Origin: Cyanobacteriota bacterium
GTDB lineage: Bacteria > Acidobacteriota > Vicinamibacteria > Vicinamibacterales > UBA2999
DNA: 64,000 nt
Reading direction: 5' to 3'
Assembly (NCBI GenBank): GCA_019752015.1
Contig: JAIEMQ010000018.1
Location: 50,701 to 114,700, forward strand
Part shown: positions 43,110-51,426 of the stretch, in pieces
Numbering within the stretch: position 1 is the first letter of the stretch
How the letters are laid out: the number at the start of each line of letters is the position of its first letter
Notes under the pieces: generated by a model
Seen by the model: the letters and a program-made list of their open reading frames with translations, nothing else
Databases searched by the model: none
What the model was told of the DNA's origin: nothing
Position numbers and translations under genes: made by a program

Positions 43110-44225
43110 TTACGGGAGGCCTCCCTCTTTCCGGAACGCCGCCACGTCAGCCGCGGCGATTCTCACCACGACCACCGCCGGATTCGGACCGCCCTTCGAA
43201 TCCTTTTCGGGATCGACTCCGCGAGCGCCGCCCGATGCCGTGACCTGCGCCTGCTTCTTTTCGCCGCCGCTGGTCGGCAGCATCTTGCTCAAGCCGAAAC
43301 GGCCCTTCTTGGGCTCTTCGGCCTTTTTTTCTTCCGGCTTCTTCGCTTCGCCGCCGCCGGTCAGTCCCGCGGCGCCGGCTTCGACAGTGGCGATCACGGT
43401 CGGATCGACCGGCTTGAAGGTGATGTTCTTCGCATAGCGCGGCTGCACCGTGGCGGTGGCCAGCAGCTTCTGCGCGGTGATCTGCTTGGTGATGCGATCG
43501 AGCCGCTCCTGCATTTCCGGATGCGATGCGAACAAGCCGCGCTTTTCCGTCGACGCCTTGTTGCGCTCCTTCAGCGTCGTGAGAAACGCCACCAGCCCGT
43601 TCGGCGCGTAGCCGGCCTTGTTGGCGATCGCGACGCCCTTCTCGTCCGCCTCGTTCTCGTCGGCGCGGCCGAAGCCACGATCGACGATGTTTTCGTAGGT
43701 CGCGGTGACGGCGGCCCGCAACAGTCCGGCGCGATCAGCCGCGGCCATTTCCACGGCCTGGGTTTTCTGGATTGCGCGAATAGTGTGTTTCTCGGTGATG
43801 TGAATGATCTCGTGTCCGAGGACTCCCGCCAGCTCGGCTTCGTTCGTGATCAGCGCCAGCAGGCCCTTGGTGACGTGCACGTAGCCGCCCGGCGCGGCGA
43901 ACGCGTTGGCGCCGTCGGTGTCGAGGACGATGAAGGTCCACGGCAGCGCGGGCCGCGTGCTGCCCTGCGCCATGGCAAGGCCGACCAGGCCGACGTATTT
44001 GTGAACGGCTTCATCCTGCACCACGCCATAGCGCGTGCGGATCTTCTCGCTCACTTGTTTGCCGAGCTCCTGCTCTTCCGCGTCGGTAAAGGCCAGCTCG
44101 CGGACGTCGTTCGCCTTCTTGGCGATGCCGAGGCCCTTGCTGAGACCGCCGGGTAGCTGGCGTCCATCCGCTGCCACTGCGCCCAGCACGGTAACCAAAG
44201 AAATTGTGATCAGGCTTCGCATCAT
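43110..44225 (-). CDS. Secreted/periplasmic M48 (Ste24-like) metalloprotease
   Basis: 371 aa with a signal peptide. Zinc motif HEIIHITEKH with H138 and H142 ligands and E139; DENEADEKGV provides the third ligand Glu. The family includes BepA/LoiP and HtpX homologues that degrade misfolded envelope proteins. It lies between the MscS/CNB and the CHASE2 cyclase and overlaps the cyclase by 4 bp (ATGA). The tail (about residue 300 on) is Lys/Glu/Pro-rich (KKPEEKKAEEPKKG). Confidence 0.9.
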   Translation of the reverse strand: MMRSLITISLVTVLGAVAADGRQLPGGLSKGLGIAKKANDVRELAFTDAEEQELGKQVSEKIRTRYGVVQDEAVHKYVGLVGLAMAQGSTRPALPWTFIVLDTDGANAFAAPGGYVHVTKGLLALITNEAELAGVLGHEIIHITEKHTIRAIQKTQAVEMAAADRAGLLRAAVTATYENIVDRGFGRADENEADEKGVAIANKAGYAPNGLVAFLTTLKERNKASTEKRGLFASHPEMQERLDRITKQITAQKLLATATVQPRYAKNITFKPVDPTVIATVEAGAAGLTGGGEAKKPEEKKAEEPKKGRFGLSKMLPTSGGEKKQAQVTASGGARGVDPEKDSKGGPNPAVVVVRIAAADVAAFRKEGGLP

Positions 44226-46117
44226 GTTGGTTTGACCTCAAAAATCGCGACCGGCTGACTCTTGCCTTTCACGATGACGTCGCCGAGGGGATGGATATCA
44301 TACCGCCCTTTCAGCCGCTCGCGCGTCGCCTGGCTGATGATGATACGGGTGCCGTAGTCCTTGTTCAATGACTCCAGCCGGGCACCCAGATTCACCGCAT
44401 CGCCAATCACCGTGTAGCTCATGATCGACTCCGAGCCGACGTTGCCGGCGATCATGTCGCCGGTATTGATGCCGATGCCGATGTCGAGCTGCGGCTTGCC
44501 GTCGCGCGCCCACTCCTGGTTCATCTCGTTGAGAACCTTGATCATTGCCAGCGCGGTCTGCACCGCGTGCTCGGCGTGATCCTCGTCGTCCAGCGGAGCG
44601 CCGTAGAGCGCCATGATCATGTCGCCGACGAACTTGTCGACGGTGCCGCGATGATCGAACACCACCGCGACCATGCGCGTGAACAGCTGATTCAGCTGCT
44701 TGACGACATCCTCAGGCGTGCCCTTCTCCGACATTGTCGTGAAGCCGCGAATGTCGGAGAACAGCACGGTCATGTGACGGCGCGCGCCGCCGAGCGCGGC
44801 CAGTGAGGGATTGGCAACCAGCTGGTTGTAGACGTCTTTCGAGACGTATCGCGAGAACAGCTTTTTGACCTGCCGCTTCTCACGCCCTTCGACGAAATAC
44901 TTCCACGCGAGATCGCCGACGTACGCGAAGACGAGCGCGAGCATCGTGACCGTCACGTCGATCCACAACCCGCGCGAGAACAGCCGCACCGATTGCCACG
45001 CGAACAGACCCGCGAATGCCAACGCGACGGCGCCGGTCAGCCACGCATTCAGGTACGCGCCGGCGATGCCGACCACCGTCACGGCGATCAGGACTGTCAG
45101 CACCGTCAGGCCGGCTGGGGCATGAACGATGGCGCGCTGCGACTGGAACGCGTCAACGAGATTGGCGTGCACTTCGGGACCGCTGATCTGACCGCTCGAA
45201 AACGGCGTCGTGAAGACGTCCTTCAATCCTTCGGCGGTGGCGCCGACAATGACGATGCGATTCCTGAACAACGAGGGATCGATGCCGGGCGTCTGGCCCT
45301 CGAGGATCTGCTGCTGCGAATAGAAGACGTCGTAGAACGAGTACGACGTGAACGTGTTGTCCGCCGGGCCGCGCCACGGAATCAGCATCGCGCAGCCCGC
45401 ACCGCGATCGTTTTCCATCGCGAACAACGGAATGGCACCGGCGATCATCGACGTGGCCAGCGCAAACGACGGCACGCGGCGCTCGCCAACCTGCACGATC
45501 GGTGATGAGCGGCGCAGCGCGCCGTTTGAGTCGAGGGCGAAGAACGAATGGCCAATGGCCCGCGACGCGTCGGCGAGCGCGGCAAACGGCGGTGTCAAGG
45601 TTGGGCGCGGCTCGGCGCAGATCGTATAGGACAGCTCCCGGTTCAGGGCCGCCGCACTGAGGTCCGGCGTGATCGCGCGCGCCGGATCGGCGAGCTCCGC
45701 GCTCGACGCTTCGGCGATGTGGACCACGTTGCCGGCCTTCTTCGTCGACGCGACCAGCGCCGCGTCGGATTCCTCACCGGTCCACTCTTCGTCGGCGACC
45801 ATGAACTTGCGGATATCGCGCTCCGAGAACAGCACGTCGTAGCCAATCACCCTGGCGCCCGCGGCCGAGAGGTAGTCGATCACCGTCGCATGGGCGAGTC
45901 GCGGCCATGGCCAGCGGCCGAGCAGCGGCTCCATGCGCCGAATGCTTTCGTCGTCTATCGAGATGATGACGACGTTTTCAGCGGGCGCGGCGGGTCGCGC
46001 GGTCGCGACCACGCGCAGGTCGTAAGTCTGGAGCTCGATGTTGTGAATGAACCCGAGCAGCCCGAAGACGCCCGCCAGCAGCGCGGCGGCAACAGGAATG
46101 GCCTTCTGCATCGACAA
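44222..46117 (-). CDS. CHASE2-domain class III adenylate/guanylate cyclase
   Basis: 631 aa. Extracytoplasmic CHASE2 domain (about 30-320, IELQTYDLRVVATARP, VVIISIDDESIRR, GRWPWPRLAHA), then three TM helices, then the class III catalytic domain from about 440 (VLFSDIRGF metal Asp, DKFVGDMIMALYG metal Asp, YTVIGDAVNLGARLE). The Lys in DKFVGD is as in adenylate cyclases. It senses an unknown external signal and makes cNMP. It starts a minus-strand operon with the protease and the CNB-bearing channel. Confidence 0.92.
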   Translation of the reverse strand: MSMQKAIPVAAALLAGVFGLLGFIHNIELQTYDLRVVATARPAAPAENVVIISIDDESIRRMEPLLGRWPWPRLAHATVIDYLSAAGARVIGYDVLFSERDIRKFMVADEEWTGEESDAALVASTKKAGNVVHIAEASSAELADPARAITPDLSAAALNRELSYTICAEPRPTLTPPFAALADASRAIGHSFFALDSNGALRRSSPIVQVGERRVPSFALATSMIAGAIPLFAMENDRGAGCAMLIPWRGPADNTFTSYSFYDVFYSQQQILEGQTPGIDPSLFRNRIVIVGATAEGLKDVFTTPFSSGQISGPEVHANLVDAFQSQRAIVHAPAGLTVLTVLIAVTVVGIAGAYLNAWLTGAVALAFAGLFAWQSVRLFSRGLWIDVTVTMLALVFAYVGDLAWKYFVEGREKRQVKKLFSRYVSKDVYNQLVANPSLAALGGARRHMTVLFSDIRGFTTMSEKGTPEDVVKQLNQLFTRMVAVVFDHRGTVDKFVGDMIMALYGAPLDDEDHAEHAVQTALAMIKVLNEMNQEWARDGKPQLDIGIGINTGDMIAGNVGSESIMSYTVIGDAVNLGARLESLNKDYGTRIIISQATRERLKGRYDIHPLGDVIVKGKSQPVAIFEVKPT

Positions 46118-47733
46118 TCAGAAACTGTAGCGGATCCCCAGCTGCATCTCGCGTGGATTCTTCGCGCTGAAGATGCGGCCGAAGTTGGCGTTGCCGAAAA
46201 TGCGGCTGGGCAGATCGAAGTTGGCGCGGTTGAGCAGATTGAACACCTCCCACCGCAACTCGAGGTTGGACGCGCCAATCGTGACCGTTTTGGCGAGCGC
46301 GAAGTCGACGTTGGCGAACCCGGGGCCGCGCACGCTGTTGCGCGGCGCGCTGCCGAAGGTGAATGCCGCCGGCAACGCGAACGCCGCCGTATCGAACCAG
46401 CGTTCAGGCGTGCGCTGCCCGCCCGCAAGATTGGGATCGCGCAGCTGATCCGGCCGCTGTGCCGGCCCGGCGCCGATGTTGGCGCGGTCGACGCCGAGAT
46501 TCACCGTGAACGGCGCGCCGCTTTGCACCACCAGGATCGCGTTGGCGCGCAGCCCGCCGAACAGCTCGTAGACGCCGCCGGCGACGAATTGATGACGGTG
46601 ATCGAAGCTCGACAGCGCCCACTCACCGCTGTCGTCAAAAATGTTGCGCACGTTCTGCGGCACGTTCGCTTCCGATTCGGTCGGGCCCGGGCTCGACGCA
46701 TCGTCTTTCGATTGCGAGATCGTGTAGCTGACGTTGAACGCCTGTTTGCCGGTGAACCTGCGCTCGGCCTTGAGCGTCAGACCGTGGTAGATCGACTTGC
46801 CGTCGAAGCGAATGGCGTTGATGCGGCTCAACTGCGGAATCGGCCGCCGCGACTGAATCGGACCGTCGCCGGGTTCGGGCACGTTGCGAATCGTCGCGTT
46901 GTCGGCGCCGAGCGTCCACGTCCCGAGATACGAGGCCTCGATCATCATCGACGGCCTGAGTTGATACTGGAAACCGCCGCTCCACGTCTGGCTGTATTCG
47001 ACGTTGTATTCGTAGTCCATGATGCTGGCGCCGATGGTGCCGGTGGCCTGGCTCGTCAGGATGTCGCGCGTCTGCAACGCCGGCACGCGCTGGCCGGCCG
47101 GAACGTCGACCTGCTTCGTGAAGAAGAACGGCAGGTTGCGCCATCGAGCAGATAGACGTTGTGCCCGGAACGCTGGCCGCCCACATTCGGCAGCGGGCCT
47201 GCCTGCTGCAGCGCGTCACCACGCGTGCCGCCCGGCGGGATCACGACCGAGTCGCTCAACTGCGCGAGCGCGAGAAACTGGCGGCCGTTGAGCGGCAGCT
47301 GGACGACCTGGCGATTCTCGATCACGTCGCTGATCTCCGCGCTGGTGGCCTGCAGCATCGGTGCGACCACTTCAACCCTGACTTGCTCGGCCACCCCCGC
47401 AACTTTCAAGGTGAAGTCCAGCGCCACGCTCTGCCCCATCTCGACGACGATCGTGTGATGTTGTGGAGCGAAGCCGGAGAGGCTGACGACGACGTCCCAT
47501 TGGCCGATGCGAAGCGCCGGCAGAAAGAACCGGCCCTGGCCATCCGTGACGCGCGCCAAGGTGGTCCCGCTCACGACGTGGCGCGCGACCACGTCGGCGC
47601 CGGGCAACACGCCGCCCGAGACGTCGCGAACCACGCCGCCGATCTCCGCGGTGTTGGTCTGCGCGACTGCAGCTGATGCGATGACGCCGAGCCAGACGGT
47701 CAGACAGACCATTCGCATCGTCAGACGCCCCAA
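46118..47733 (-). pseudogene. TonB-dependent receptor (CarboxypepD_reg type) with internal deletion
   Basis: The N-terminal half reads TNTAEIGGVVRDVSGGVLPG, a carboxypeptidase-regulatory-like domain, then the plug start (QVVQLPLNGRQFLAL) to NVYLLDGA. There the frame changes: the remaining 970 bp code for the last beta-barrel part (FFTKQVDVPAGQR ... SAKNPREMQLGIRYSF) in another frame. In intact homologues hundreds of residues separate these segments, so a large, out-of-frame deletion sits at about 47142-47146. The last residues of a barrel (aromatic C-terminal Phe) are intact. The 5' start is TTG 47733 or ATG 47718. Confidence 0.85.
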
Positions 47734-47833
47734 GATTAGCCGCTATAATCCCCGAGCGCTTCATCATTTTTGCGAATCACGACGGCGCCGTGATTCAACC
47801 TGGAATGGCCGGCGCGCAATCGCGCCGTAGCAG

Positions 47834-47863
47834 GGTTGACCGGTGTCCTGCAGCCTCGCTACA
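47834..47863 (+). promoter_or_regulatory. Promoter of the tRNA-Glu gene
   Basis: TTGACC at 47834-47839 and TACAAT at 47858-47863 are separated by 18 bp, a good sigma70-like match. Transcription would begin near 47870, about 17 nt before the tRNA. A second TATAAT at 47744-47749 is further upstream. Confidence 0.6.
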
Positions 47864-47886
47864 ATTAGAGGTTCGAAGACCCGAGT

Positions 47887-47961
47887 GCCGCTATCGTCTA
47901 GGGGTTAGGACACGAGGTTCTCAACCTTGTAACCGGGGTTCGAATCCCCGTAGCGGTACCA
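47887..47961 (+). tRNA. tRNA-Glu (anticodon CTC)
   Basis: 75 nt including the encoded CCA. The 7-bp acceptor stem (GCCGCTA against TAGCGGT, with G-U at the end), D arm GTCT/AGAC-type, anticodon stem CGAGG/CCTTG with loop TTCTCAA (anticodon CTC, reads GAG) and the T arm GGGGTTCGAATCCCC are all complete. Confidence 0.97.
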
Positions 47962-47999
47962 ACCTTCCAGCAAATCTGCTTTCCTCACATAATGGATTG

Positions 48000-48755
48000 A
48001 TGCGCTCTTTCGGGCTGGCGGTCTCGTTTGCGTTTCTGGCAATTTCAGTTGGGTGCAGCGGCAATGCCACGCCGCCTCCGGCGGCGCCGGCAGGACCGTC
48101 CGTCGATCCCGCCACCGCCGGGACCGTGACCGCCACGGTCAAGTTCGAAGGCGCCGTGCCCGCGCCGCAGATGATCACGCTGACCGGCGATCCGAAATGC
48201 GTGAGCGAAAACGGCGCGCCGCAGCGCGCCGAGGAACAGATCGTCGTCGGCGACAACCAGGCGCTGCAGAACGTGTTCGTCTACGTCAAAGACGGACTCG
48301 GCGCCTACGGCTTCCCCATTCCATCCGAACCGGTCGTGCTCGATCAGGACAAGTGCCGCTACACGCCGCGTGTGCTGGGCGTGCGCGTCGGGCAGGCGCT
48401 GCAGGTGCGCAACAGCGATCCCCTGCTGCACAACGTCCGATCGAACGGCGTCATCAACCAGGCCTTCAACAAGTCGACGCCGATCGAAGGCATGAGATTC
48501 GATCACGTCTTCGCGACCAAAGAAGTGATGGTGCCGTTCAAGTGCGACGTGCACGGCTGGATGAGCGCGTATGTCGGCGTGCTCGATCATCCGTACTTCG
48601 GCACCACCGCGGCCGACGGCAAGGTCGTGCTCGGCAACCTGCCTCCCGGCACCTACACGATCGAAGCGTGGCACGAGCAGCTCGGCACGAAGACGCAGCA
48701 GGTCACGATCGCGGCCAAGGAATCGAAGGATGTCAGCTTCACGTTCGCCCGCTGA
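48000..48755 (+). CDS. Cupredoxin-like lipoprotein
   Basis: About 251 aa. A lipoprotein signal with VGCSGN (lipidated Cys) precedes a Pro-rich linker. The cupredoxin domain follows with the type 1 copper set: LHNVRSNG (His), then CDVHGWMSAYV (Cys, His, Met). A short carboxypeptidase-regulatory-like stretch is at the end (GNLPPGTYTIEAWHEQLG). It would carry electrons outside the membrane. It precedes the heme farnesyltransferase, which suggests a link to cytochrome oxidase. CATAAT lies 6 nt before the ATG. Confidence 0.85.
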   Translation: MRSFGLAVSFAFLAISVGCSGNATPPPAAPAGPSVDPATAGTVTATVKFEGAVPAPQMITLTGDPKCVSENGAPQRAEEQIVVGDNQALQNVFVYVKDGLGAYGFPIPSEPVVLDQDKCRYTPRVLGVRVGQALQVRNSDPLLHNVRSNGVINQAFNKSTPIEGMRFDHVFATKEVMVPFKCDVHGWMSAYVGVLDHPYFGTTAADGKVVLGNLPPGTYTIEAWHEQLGTKTQQVTIAAKESKDVSFTFAR

Positions 48756-48760
48756 AGACA

Positions 48761-48792
48761 GGCCATCGGGCCATCAGGCCGTCGGGCCATCA
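48761..48792. repeat. 8-bp tandem repeat (GGCCATCR), 4 units
   Basis: GGCCATCG, GGCCATCA, GGCCGTCG, GGCCATCA between the cupredoxin stop and the ctaB start. Confidence 0.9.
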
Positions 48793-48804
48793 AAGGCGAT
48801 TGCC

Positions 48805-49668
48805 GTGCACTCGCGCGCCGGCGACTTCGTCACGCTGACGAAGCCGCGGCTGAATTTCCTGGTCCTGCTGACCACGGCGGCGGCGTTTTCGCTCGGCGCC
48901 GGCCCTGGCTCACTCCTGATCGATCTCGCGCACACGCTGCTCGGCACGTTCCTCGTGGCCGGCGGCGCGGCCGCGCTCAACCAGGTGTGGGAGCGGAAGA
49001 CCGATCGGCTGATGCGGCGCACCGAGCGGCGGCCGATGGCCGACCGGCGCCTGACGGTTGCAGCAGGCACGACCTTCGGCTTCGCGCTGACGATCGTCGG
49101 CGCGATGGAGCTCGCCTACTTCATCAACCCCTTGTCGGCGACCATCGCGCTGGTGACCACGGTGAGCTACCTGCTGTTCTACACGCCGCTCAAGCTGCGC
49201 ACCTCGCTCTCGACGCTGGCCGGCGCATTGCCGGGCGCGCTGCCGGCGGTGATCGGCTGGGCCGCGGCCACCAATACCCTCTCGATCGAGGCCTGGGTGC
49301 TGTTCGGCATCGTCTTCATGTGGCAGATGCCGCACTTCCTCGCCATCGCGTGGATGTATCGCGACGAATACGCGCGCGCCGGCATGCCGCTGCTGCCGGT
49401 GATCGAGCCCGATGGCCGATCGACCGGCCGACAGGCGGTGCTCTATACCGCGGCGTTGATTCCGCTCAGCCTGATGCCGGCCGGAGTGGGCCTGGCCACC
49501 GCGTGGTACCTGGTGGGCGCAATCGTGCTCGGCGCGATACTGATGGTGCTCAGCCTCGAATTCTCAGTGAAGCGCAACGTCGCAACCGCACGCCGCCTGT
49601 TTTTCGGATCGATCCTCTATCTGCCGATCCTCTGGGCGCTGCTGGTCTTCGATCACCGGTCACGGTAA
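48805..49668 (+). CDS. ctaB: Protoheme IX farnesyltransferase (heme O synthase)
   Basis: About 287 aa from the GTG at 48805; codons further upstream belong to a repeat. UbiA-superfamily prenyltransferase with eight TM helices. The first Asp-rich motif is NQVWERKTDRLMRRTERRP (NxxxD..MxRTxxRP), and the second part has WMYRDEYARAGMPLLP. It adds a farnesyl group to heme b to make heme O for heme-copper oxidases. No oxidase subunits lie in the window. Confidence 0.93.
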   Translation: MHSRAGDFVTLTKPRLNFLVLLTTAAAFSLGAGPGSLLIDLAHTLLGTFLVAGGAAALNQVWERKTDRLMRRTERRPMADRRLTVAAGTTFGFALTIVGAMELAYFINPLSATIALVTTVSYLLFYTPLKLRTSLSTLAGALPGALPAVIGWAAATNTLSIEAWVLFGIVFMWQMPHFLAIAWMYRDEYARAGMPLLPVIEPDGRSTGRQAVLYTAALIPLSLMPAGVGLATAWYLVGAIVLGAILMVLSLEFSVKRNVATARRLFFGSILYLPILWALLVFDHRSR

Positions 49669-49699
49669 GGTCTTGAGGTCTTGAGGTCTTGAGGTCTTG
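49668..49699. repeat. 8-bp tandem repeat (AGGTCTTG), 4 units, ending in a start codon
   Basis: Four perfect units. The last TTG (49697-49699) is the start codon of the DUF420 gene. An AGG is repeated 8 nt apart in every unit and can serve as ribosome-binding site. Confidence 0.93.
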
Positions 49700-50110
49700 T
49701 CAATAACCGATCTGCCCGCCGTCAACGCCTCGCTCAACGCGATCTCGACGGTCCTGCTGATCACCGGCTGGGTGCTCATCAAGCGCGGCGACCGCCGCAA
49801 ACACAAGGCCTGCATGATCTCGGCGCTCATCACTTCGGCGCTGTTCCTGACGTCGTATGTGATTTACCATGCGCAGGTCGGGTCGGTGCCGTTCAGGGGG
49901 ACCGGGTGGATCCGGACGCTGTATTTCAGCGTCTTGATCCCACACGTCATTCTGGCTGCAGCGATCGTGCCCCCAATTCTGATCACGGCGTCGCGAGGGT
50001 TGACGGCGAAGTACGACAAGCACCGCAGGATTGCGCGGTGGACGCTGCCGCTCTGGCTGTATGTTTCGGTAACCGGGGTGATTGTGTACCTGATGCTCTA
50101 TCAGCTGTGA
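49697..50110 (+). CDS. DUF420 family membrane protein (CtaM-like oxidase assembly factor)
   Basis: 137 aa with four TM helices and the DUF420 features: NASLNAISTVLLITGW, KHKACMISALITSALFLTSYV, YHAQVG and HVILAAAIVPPI with TLPLWLYVSVTGVIVYLML. The Bacillus homologue CtaM (YozB) is needed for aa3 oxidase; here it follows ctaB, so the role fits. The TTG start comes from the last unit of a tandem repeat. Confidence 0.85.
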   Translation: MSITDLPAVNASLNAISTVLLITGWVLIKRGDRRKHKACMISALITSALFLTSYVIYHAQVGSVPFRGTGWIRTLYFSVLIPHVILAAAIVPPILITASRGLTAKYDKHRRIARWTLPLWLYVSVTGVIVYLMLYQL

Positions 50111-50114
50111 CCCG

Positions 50115-51395
50115 ATGACCGTGCTGGCGCCGAGGATCCCGTTCGCCCTGATCGTGCTGCTGGCCCTGGCCGCGGCTCCCCTCGCCGCCCAATCCGACTG
50201 GGCCGCCGTGCGACCGGCGCCGATGGTCGCTCTTGAAATCCGCAAAGTCGTCGGCATGCTGATGCTGGTGCCGGCAGTCACGCTGTTCCTGCTCTATCTG
50301 TTCCGGCCGCGGCCTTACGTACTCGCCGGCGTCACCGCGTGGGCGGCGGGCAGCGTGATGATGCTCGTGCTCAGCTTCAACTCCGGCGCGCCGGCGGGCG
50401 CCGGCCCGGATCAAGTCCCGGTGGGGCGCATCGCGGTCGGGGCGTGGGCCCTGGCGGCATTGGTGTTCGGCGCCGGCATTCGATGCTCGAGCGCGTGGTT
50501 CCGGACGCCGGCGCAAATCGGGCGCGGCATGTTCTGGACGTTTTCGTTGTTCGCCGCATGGACGCTCGTCGCGACCGCGTATTTGCGTCCGCCGGCGGTG
50601 GTGGTGCCGGCCTTCGTGATGATGAGCGCGTGGCAGGCGCGCGCCGTCGTTTCATACCTCACGCTGGCAAAGCGCGAACGGCTGGTGGGACCGCTGCTGA
50701 CCGCCCTGGGCGTGGCCGGCATGGTGATCGTCAACGTGACCGCACTCACCGACGCGATCGCGAGCGGCGGCATCGGCGCCGCGTCGACGCGCGTCGCCTA
50801 CTTCAACTTCCTGTCCGCCGCGCTGCTGGTCCTCGGCATGCACCTGCAGGTGTTCGAGGATGTGATCGACGAGCTGCGCACCGCGGCGGCAGAAATCGCC
50901 AGGAGCCGCGACGAGATGAAAGCGATGGCGGTGACCGATCCGCTGACGCGCTGCTACAACCGGCGCCTGCTCTACGAGATCGCCGAGCACGAGCTCGAAC
51001 AGCACCGCCGCTACAAATTGCCGCTGTCGATCCTCTACCTCGACATCGATCACTTCAAGGCGATCAACGACACGCGCGGCCATCACACCGGCGATGAAGT
51101 GCTGAAGACGATGGGCGCGATCCTTCGCGAGCTGACGCGGCAGGCCGACTACGTGTTCCGCTGGGGCGGCGATGAATTCGTCGTGCTGCTGTCGGCCGCC
51201 GAACCGGAGGCCAAGAACAAGGCGAACCAGATCCGCCGCGCGTTCCTGGAATCGGCGATCGTCAGCAACCTGCCGGACGGCGTCGACGTCAGCATCGGCT
51301 GCGTGCTGGTGCCGCCGGATACCAGGGATTTCGATCCGCTGATCGATCAGGCCGATCGAGAGATGTACAGAAGAAAGCGCGCGCTAGCCTCCTAG
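50115..51395 (+). CDS. Membrane diguanylate cyclase (GGDEF)
   Basis: 426 aa. Seven to eight TM helices up to residue ~250, a short helical linker, then a GGDEF domain from ~275: VTDPLTRCYNRR (start), LDIDHFKAINDTRGH, and RWGGDEFVVLL with all catalytic residues. An RQAD inhibitory I-site lies exactly five residues before GGDEF, so c-di-GMP feedback inhibition is expected. The product is c-di-GMP, which typically controls pili and biofilm. It is 4 bp after the DUF420 stop and faces the pilus operon. Confidence 0.9.
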   Translation: MTVLAPRIPFALIVLLALAAAPLAAQSDWAAVRPAPMVALEIRKVVGMLMLVPAVTLFLLYLFRPRPYVLAGVTAWAAGSVMMLVLSFNSGAPAGAGPDQVPVGRIAVGAWALAALVFGAGIRCSSAWFRTPAQIGRGMFWTFSLFAAWTLVATAYLRPPAVVVPAFVMMSAWQARAVVSYLTLAKRERLVGPLLTALGVAGMVIVNVTALTDAIASGGIGAASTRVAYFNFLSAALLVLGMHLQVFEDVIDELRTAAAEIARSRDEMKAMAVTDPLTRCYNRRLLYEIAEHELEQHRRYKLPLSILYLDIDHFKAINDTRGHHTGDEVLKTMGAILRELTRQADYVFRWGGDEFVVLLSAAEPEAKNKANQIRRAFLESAIVSNLPDGVDVSIGCVLVPPDTRDFDPLIDQADREMYRRKRALAS

Positions 51396-51403
51396 CGCGC
51401 GCT
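51376..51403. terminator. Perfect 12-bp hairpin at the convergence of GGDEF and pilus genes
   Basis: AGCGCGCGCTAG (51376-51387), loop CCTC, CTAGCGCGCGCT (51392-51403). The stop codon of the GGDEF gene (51393-51395) lies in the right arm. There is no T-tract on either side, so it is a strong structural block rather than a classic intrinsic terminator. Confidence 0.7.
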
Positions 51404-51426
51404 CTCTGCCGGTCGTATTCCGTCGC

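Noticed and set aside
47887..48000. tRNA-Glu as an integration site of a genomic island
   Set aside because: No integrase and no direct repeat of the tRNA 3' end was seen in the window.
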